Positions 57,620-64,000 of a stretch of 64,000 bases of DNA are shown in pieces. The notes under the pieces are model-generated. The model searched no databases. It worked only from the letters and a program-made list of their open reading frames with translations, and had not been told where the DNA came from. The DNA is taken from NCBI GenBank assembly GCA_035236585.1, contig CP141128.1, positions 38,298,684-38,362,683 of the forward strand. The letters are read 5' to 3'. The DNA is from Warburgia ugandensis (lineage: Eukaryota; Streptophyta; Magnoliopsida; Canellales; Canellaceae). The position numbers were made by a program, and so were the translations under genes. Numbering within the stretch: the stretch's first letter is position 1; the number at the start of each line of letters is the position of its first letter.

Positions 57620-58407
57620 CCCTATGTGCCCAAGGACCCATTTCCTCAGTTACTTAACATGGCTAAAAGGGCACAAATTTCAAAGAGGTCATGAATGCAT
57701 TTAAACATGTCCAAATTAACATTCCATTGCTCAATGCAATAAAAGATATCCCCCTACCTATGCCGAGTTCCTAAAAGAGCTCTACAGTAGAAATAGCAAC
57801 TCATTGTACAAACAAAAAGCCTTCCTCACTGAGTGGTGAGCTCTTTAATCCAACACTAGAACCCACCTAAGTTTAGAGATAGAGGGTGTCTTACTATCTC
57901 CTGTGTCACTAAAAGCCATGTCATTGATAAGGTACTACTTGATTTAGGGGCTAGTGTAAATTTGGTGCCTTATTTTGCCTATGAGCATTTAGGGCTTTGT
58001 GATCTTAAATTAACCAACACCGCTTTGCAGTTAGCTGATATATAAATTAAGATTCCATATGGTATGGTTAAAGATGTATTAATTCATGTGGACCACTTTT
58101 CTTTCCTGTAGATTTTATTGTACTGGATACCCATTCTATGTCGAGTCAAATTACAGTAATTCTTTGACGTCCATTTTTGGAAACCTCCAATAGGGAAATG
58201 GCAATCATAAATTGTAGAAATGATATATCACAATTATCTTTTAGTAATATGAAAGTTGAGCACAATGTTTTCAATGCCAACCATCAACAATTAGATCTTG
58301 ATGATTCTTACAACATGATTGAAGATTTAATTCCAGAAGTTCTTCCACCATTGTCTACCTTCGATCCACTGGAGGCATGTCTTACACATCATAATTTCAA
58401 TTTTTAA
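57620..58407 (+). pseudogene. Athila-like protease (broken)
   Basis: YVPKDPFPQLLNMAK near 57622 is the gag-protease linker. The protease core is clear at about 57930-58045: VIDKVLLDLGASVNLVPYFAYEHLGL, LTNTALQLAD, followed by IPYGMVKDVLIHVDHF. This is the Athila pattern (.DLGASINLMP......LGLGELKPT...LQLADRSI..P.G..EDVLVKVD.F). The catalytic Asp survives (57941). The last open stretch, 58177-58406, ends in LPPLSTFDPLEACLTHH and a stop. RT does not follow. Confidence 0.85.
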
Positions 58408-60104
58408 TGTCTTGCTAAAGATGCTAACTTAGCGCTAACTAGGAGGCAACCCAGGGTTTTTAGAGTCTCATGGTTCTACATTACTTATTTATCATTTAGT
58501 GTCCTATATTTTAAAACATTGGGGACAATGTTTAGTTTAGGTTGGGGGTGTAGACATGCATGAGATTTCTAGTTTTCTTCATATTTTTGTTTTTTAAAAA
58601 AAAAATTAAGGTCAAATTTCTTTTACTGTGATGAGAATTGGATTGTTTGAAGAATAGTATTTTCGCTACTTTAACTTCTTAATAAGAGTGCATATGATTA
58701 ATTTTGCATCTTATTCATGTCTTATAGTATTTTATGAAAGTTAAATCTCGAAATGCACTTACACATGGTACATAATTCCAGATTAATAGATGGTTATGAC
58801 TTAGAGACCGTGATGAATACCACTGGAGACCCATAAACCTAATGAGTATTAGAGACTATCATTTCTAAGGGTTATATATAATTTCATATTTCCTTCAACA
58901 TACATTACTTTGAACCAACTAGGAGTACTAACTTTGTTTCCTGAATATTTATTGACTCATATAGGTTTTAAAAAGCCTAGGAAATGATATAGGCCATCCT
59001 TGTTGTAGACCAGAGACACAGAGCCTACCCATATATTATACCACTAGTCAAACCCTTTAAGCTTTTTGAGAAGCCTTCCTTTCATAAATCCCAATTATTT
59101 TAACCCAAAAAAGAGCAGTAAGAATTTCCATTACCTACCTTTCAAAGATGAGTAGAGATGGTAGAAAAAGGACCAGAGTTAATGAAGTGAAGAATATTAA
59201 AAAACCCTTTCCCTCCAAGAAAAATGTTCCTTCTAAGAAATATAAAGAAAAGAAAGAAAAAGAGTATTATCATAAATAATAAAAAAAGAAGTTATGAACA
59301 AAAGAGAAAGAAAAATACAGGATAGAAATTCACTTCAAATACAACCAAAAGAAAAGTTGTCCAAACAAAAATTTGTTGAAGACCTCTACTCAAATTTGAA
59401 ACTTTAAATCCTTATAACCCTTCTTTTCAAAACATGTCTTAAGCCTACGTTTTGTCCTATCTGAGTATCTATTGATCTTAGGTGGAACATAGCTTTAATG
59501 AAGATATAAATATAAATGAATTAAAGTAAGCTATTTCTAATGATATTGGTAATGACATTTATTGTAAGGGATCATATTCTTTGTCTCGTAAGTGCCTAAA
59601 AATATTATGTGAACCATTGGATTATTAGACTTGGCCACATAGTGAGAAAATTTTGTTTGACCCCTTTCTTCGAGAGCTTTATTTCTCAGAGTATACCAGT
59701 TAGAATTTGAGGTCAAGACATCTTTTCAGAGTAATAAGCATATCAATTTAAAAATCCTAACTTATGTAGTTGTACACACACGTGCACTTCGAGATGAAAC
59801 AGGAATAAAATGGCTTTAGTATGTGGGTAATTTGTGGACTTTCTAATTCATCTTTATTAAGTTGTTGAAGCTAGTAGAGTATTAACAGATGAAAATTCTC
59901 TGAGATAAATAAGGAACCTAGCCTTCTAGAATTTTGAGGATATAATCACCGCAAACCCTCACGAGGCTTAACTCGTCCACTTTGGTAACCTAAGGGCTTA
60001 AAGGCTTGTTGTATATGCTAAATGAAATCATGAGTTCCTACAAAAATGAAAACTGTTTGATTTTTATGATTTTTCACATGTTTTGCTCAATTTTGTAGAA
60101 AAAG
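58408..60104 (+). other. Athila-like 3' internal region; RT, RNase H and integrase absent
   Basis: Directly after the protease come actaggaggcaacccagg and, at 58519-58553, ttggggacaatgtttag plus gtttaggttgggggtgta, sequences that in Athila/Tat elements lie downstream of the pol end. No RT, RNase H or integrase motif occurs between. The rest is AT-rich and non-coding and runs up to LTR B. No clear polypurine tract precedes LTR B (gtagaaaaag at 60095-60104 is the nearest candidate). Confidence 0.65.
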
Positions 60105-63100
60105 TGCTCAATTAATTGCCCATGTATTATAACGTATAGTGATAAATTAGGGTTTTTGTCCAAAATTTCATAACACATGCATTTTTTACTTAATAATTCA
60201 AAAATGTAATATTTTGAAGGTTCAGGGCTATCTAGAGTAAGTATATGAATGATCATATTTTTAGCATTTAATTAGGGTTTTATACCTTTTGTAGGTCTTG
60301 GAGAGATGATCCAAAGGCCAAGATTTATAGAGATGGGAATTGAAGATCCATTCAAGCCACCTTAGCCATGAGATCCATTCAAGCCACCTTAGCCATGTAA
60401 GCGATGAGAGAAGGTGACAAGCTATGGAATTCAAGGCAAACCATTCAAGCCATTAAAGCCAAGTGTGTAAGCCATGAAGCCAAGACAAATGAGCCCTCAT
60501 GGTGAGCCGCATAAGCCCATTAAGCCAAATGCCACATGGAATTGTACAATTGGAGGAGAATTCAAGCAATGATCCACTTTTAAAATTTGATTTTTAAAGA
60601 TTTAATTAGAAGGTTTGAGAGAATTATGCAAAATGAAAGATGACTATGCATTGGCGGACCTATCAAGAGAGAAACTCTACTTTCCAATTCCATCTCTTAC
60701 TCTTTTTCAATTCAATTGACCTAGGGTTACAAGTTAGAAAAGGGAGGCACCTCCTTAGGAAAATGACAACCCCCCTTTTCTAATTGGTGATCAAGTGGTT
60801 ACCTAAATACGAAACCTTAGATCTACTTCGATTCAAATAACTTCAAGACCCTAGATCTTTATTCCTATTTCCTAAACATTATACCTTATTCCATGAATTT
60901 CCATCACCCATACATCAAAAATAAGTAGGGAAACAGCTCCAATTTCCTTCTAGGAAAATGTCACCCACCCCCTTTTCATAATTAGAAACCAACCAGTCCA
61001 TGCCTCTCATCTCTCTCTTATGTCATGTTTATGACATCATCTTGTTAATTCATCTTTCACTAACCCTTCCTCATTAAATACTCTAATCCTAGGGCCACTT
61101 TCTTCATGTTTTCACCCATTCCTAAGTTAGAAACCCACTCATCTATATATAGCCCATGTTTCATACAAAATTTTCAAGTAGAGGTGGGTGAGCCACCTTG
61201 AAATCAAGCTTTTCTTTGATGTTATTTGCTGCTGGAATTTGGGATTTCTTAGATGCTTTTCTTCCTTTGAATTTTTAGTTATTTTCTTGGCTATTTGTTC
61301 TCCAATTCAGGTTAGTAGTTTGCTTGATTTGGTTTACTTTTCGATGCTTTATTTTCTGTTATTTTGCTTTCTAATTTTGCATCTTCCTTTCCAGCTAGTT
61401 TCTCCTTCTTTCTTTACCTCAATGCCACTTGATTTTCCTTATTATTCAATCAAGATTCAAGTTAGTAATTCTCTAGTATTGACAGCACAGAGAATAGCTA
61501 GCTAAATCCTTGATCTCTCCTCTTGAATTCCACATTTTTTTCCCTAGACCACCACCTTAGTTTTAGATCTATTTCCCTTAGCTAGTTCACCCACTTAGCC
61601 TTATTTTCTCTCAAATTTCTTTCTCGGTTTTCTATACATTCGGTAAAATTTAGAGTGTGAGAATTAGACTTGAATTTTGTTGTTGTTTAGATAGGATTCT
61701 AGGGTTTAGAAATGTGCATAATTTCCACATTTTGTAGATAGTTTTATGAACATAAATTTGTTGTATATTGGATATGATGCAATAAAGTACTTTATGAATT
61801 CTTATTATGATTTGTTTATTTCATAAAACTACTTAAGGTCTAGGGCGTTTCCTTGCATAAAATTTATGGTTTCAATAGCTTTCTAATGCAAGATTTATTG
61901 ATTTTTCTTAAGTACCAAAATCTGAAAATTGGTTTTTCCTTAACTTTGAGCTTTAATTCATGTTATTAAAACATCTTATTTTCCTGAATCCTTAGGTACC
62001 TATTTAGATTTCATGTTGGTTATTAGATACCATAGTTAGTTTTCATTGTAACACACTATAGGTGGGTTAAATTTCACCATCTTTAGGGCCCTAGAATCAT
62101 GCGCACAGTCCAAAACCTATGTGCATGGTTCTAAATCTCATTCTTTTTAGATTCTTGGTTAATTTAGTTATTTGATCTTGTTTTAAAAGTTGTCAGTTAG
62201 CTATTTGCATATTGTTTTGGGTTTAGAAAGTTTTCTTCTAGCATTTCAGAAAGTTTCCTTTTTAGTAAGTTTAAGGTTAGGAAAGTTTTTAATTAGTAGT
62301 TTCTTTAAGCTTCATTGTTTAGTATGAATCTTGCTAAATTACTATAGTTTGTTTTTGTTAATTGCATGTTAGTGAGGTAATTTTTCATTCTAATTTTTTA
62401 TTTTTAATTTAAGTAAGTTTCTCTTACTTTTAATTTATAATTTTATATATGTTTCTAACTTCATGTTACCTTAGATTTGTAGTTTAATCATGATTCTCCT
62501 TCTTTGGCTAAAGTTAGTCAATTTGAATAAAATCCAATCCATTATAAATCTATGTGATTTCACATGTGATTGACCACACTTGCATTTATTTACTAGATTG
62601 ATTCTTGCACTTGTGAGTAATTTTAAAGCTACAACAAGTTTTTTGCACATTTGTCAGAGAATCACAACAGATTTGTATTTGGGTCCTTATTTAGATTGTT
62701 TACCTTTGGTCTTAATTTTAGGTTGCATTAGGTTAGGGTTTTGAATCATAGTTTCTTATTTTGTTAATTCCTCACAAAATTATTCCATCTTATTTTTTTT
62801 GTGCAAAGGGAATTTGGCAAAGGAGTGGCTTCATTAGATAGGGTTTATTTTCTTTCCTAGATTAGGGTTTTTTTTTCTTTTTGAGTGAAACTTGTAGTGA
62901 CGCCCATTGTAACTTGCAATTCAATTTCAATTTAAATGGGTTTTATGAAAATAGGGCAAGTGTGTGGTATGAAGGCCCACACTTGATCTTCATAAAAAGC
63001 CCTACTATAATTATCCCTTGCTTTCTTTTTATTTTCCTAGTTTAGGTTGCATTTAGTATAATTTGCATTTGAGGTGCAGAATAATTCATATAGCTTAAGA

Positions 63101-63507
63101 TCATTCATCTTATTTGTTGCATCTTTAATTAGGGTTTTTGCACTAGTTGAACCTATCTGACCCTTGGTTGTATAGCATGTAGGTTGCATTAGTTTCCCTT
63201 TCCCTTTCCTTTTACTTGCATTGCATATTTATTGCTTTAAGGTGAATGTGTACATTGATAGTAAGGACAGGAACCCTCATAAGATAAGGACTAGATTTTC
63301 AACACTAGATCCTTATCCTACCTAGGAAATTAAATCAATCCCATGTATGCTTATGATCCCAAGTGTTAATTTTTAATTTAAAATCAAGTAGCAAGAGACT
63401 TAGGGTTTTGAGCTCATAGAAACCATATTGAAAGAGAAGATCTATTGCCACTCTAGTGGCTTTTGAACTTTGTGGTTATAACGGGTATCTAAAATCCAAG
63501 TGATCTA
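60105..63507 (+). repeat. Athila-like LTR B (about 3.4 kb)
   Basis: Homologous to LTR A. It starts tgctcaattaattgccc, and homology ends at aaaatccaagtgat. A 27-bp tandem duplication (agatccattcaagccacc...) lies at about 60346-60399. TATA candidate at 61143-61151. An open frame of 105 codons at 61188-61505 is hydrophobic and T-rich, unassigned and unlikely to be a gene. Confidence 0.75.
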
Positions 63508-63810
63508 CCATGCCTTTTATTGATGGATATAGAGGTCTAAACCACTCCTTCCATGAAAATTATATTAACCACATTGGGCAAGATCTAGTTGGTTAGCAAT
63601 AGTCAAATTTGAATCTAAGGAGGAGCTGTCTAGTTTTAGGTTAAAAGCTACAACCTTGCAATTTAACAAAGATCTTTAAGTCAAACTCGCTAGCATTATG
63701 AATTGTTTGATTGAACATCACATTGAGTTAGGAGTCACATTTAGGTATAGGTTGCATCATTTAGTTAGGTTTCATTATAGTGCATGCAACGATGTCAATC
63801 TCAACACACT
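63508..63810 (+). other. Leader of a second Athila-like internal region
   Basis: About 300 bp between LTR B and a gag start. I could not find a convincing primer-binding site (Athila and Tat elements usually have tggcgcc). The LTR may extend somewhat further than shown, because LTR A ends at a deletion joint. Confidence 0.45.
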
Positions 63811-64000
63811 AAATTAGTGCTATTAGATCCTGAGATTGAATGTACACATAGACAAGGGGTAAGAAACCAAGTTCCTAACCCTATGGCTGAACCGCCAGTA
63901 GCTATTGAGCATTAGACTATGCATGATTTTTATGCAACACTCCAATTAAATACTCCATCATGCATCACATTGCCACCTAACAATGCTGATCATGTTGAAC
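63811..64000 (+). pseudogene. Athila-like gag N-terminus, runs off the window
   Basis: The translation reads LLDPEIECTHRQGVRNQVP, NPMAEPPVAIEH, a stop, then TMHDFYATLQLNTPSCITLP and NNADHVE. This is the start of Athila gag (pattern DPEIERT.RR......MAE....TL.DYA.P.......I..P...A..FELK). It is the part that is missing from the internal region at 56555. Confidence 0.8.

Noticed and set aside
61188-61505. 105-codon hydrophobic frame as a small membrane protein
   Set aside because: It lies in the Athila-like LTR B in T-rich sequence; the paired LTR A does not keep the frame open.

Overview
This window looks like heterochromatin from a large, repeat-rich flowering-plant genome. It is AT-rich, contains plant-type Ty3/gypsy lineages (Tekay/Del chromovirus, Tat, Athila), a Ty1/copia element, a CACTA DNA transposon and an Au-like SINE, and I see no host gene. 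The species cannot be named from this sequence. Nearly everything is transposon sequence nested inside older transposon sequence, and many junctions can be placed to the base because target-site duplications (TSDs) survive.

Block 1 (1 to about 19.7 kb): an old minus-strand chromovirus-like gypsy element, called G1 here. Its left LTR runs off the window. Decayed RT, protease and gag follow in reverse order (about 3262 down to 960), then a Met-tRNA primer site (3246-3258) and the right LTR starting at 3263. That right LTR was split by a solo LTR (4542-6824, TSD CATAG) and by an 11-kb CACTA transposon (6900-17889, 30-bp terminal inverted repeats, TSD ACA/ATA). The CACTA was itself hit by two solo LTRs (7419-9124, TSD CACAT; 11173-15783 on the minus strand, TSD GGCTA). 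The rest of the G1 LTR continues to about 19.7 kb as about nine tandem copies of a 188-bp unit. An Au-like SINE (19866-20018) follows, with a perfect 15-bp TSD.

Block 2 (about 21.6 to 50.75 kb): one Tat-lineage gypsy element, recognisable by its gag, RT, RNase H, second (archaeal-type) RNase H and integrase, cut into five pieces. The inserts are a minus-strand solo LTR (22484-25022), a Ty1/copia element (25258-32199, TSD TAGCA), a young and nearly intact Tekay-type chromovirus (32693-42641, 2682-bp LTRs, TSD GATTC), a plus-strand solo LTR with pyrimidine microsatellites and a 65-bp tandem array (44485-48751) and a truncated minus-strand LTR from about 50755. Reading across the inserts, the Tat protein similarity resumes where it stopped.

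Block 3 (about 53.0 to 64.0 kb): an Athila-like arrangement, LTR (53026-56554), gag-protease internal region lacking RT, RNase H and integrase (56555-60104), LTR (60105-63507), then a second internal region whose gag start (about 63811 on) runs off the window. This is a tandem LTR-internal-LTR-internal structure of a gag-protease-only derivative.

The only long open frames are in the Tekay element: gag-protease, RT-RNase H, and integrase with chromodomain, separated by single-base losses. All other coding sequence is broken. Many other apparent open frames are translations of CT microsatellites or lie by chance inside LTRs. Family assignments rest on motifs recognised by eye; no database search was possible.
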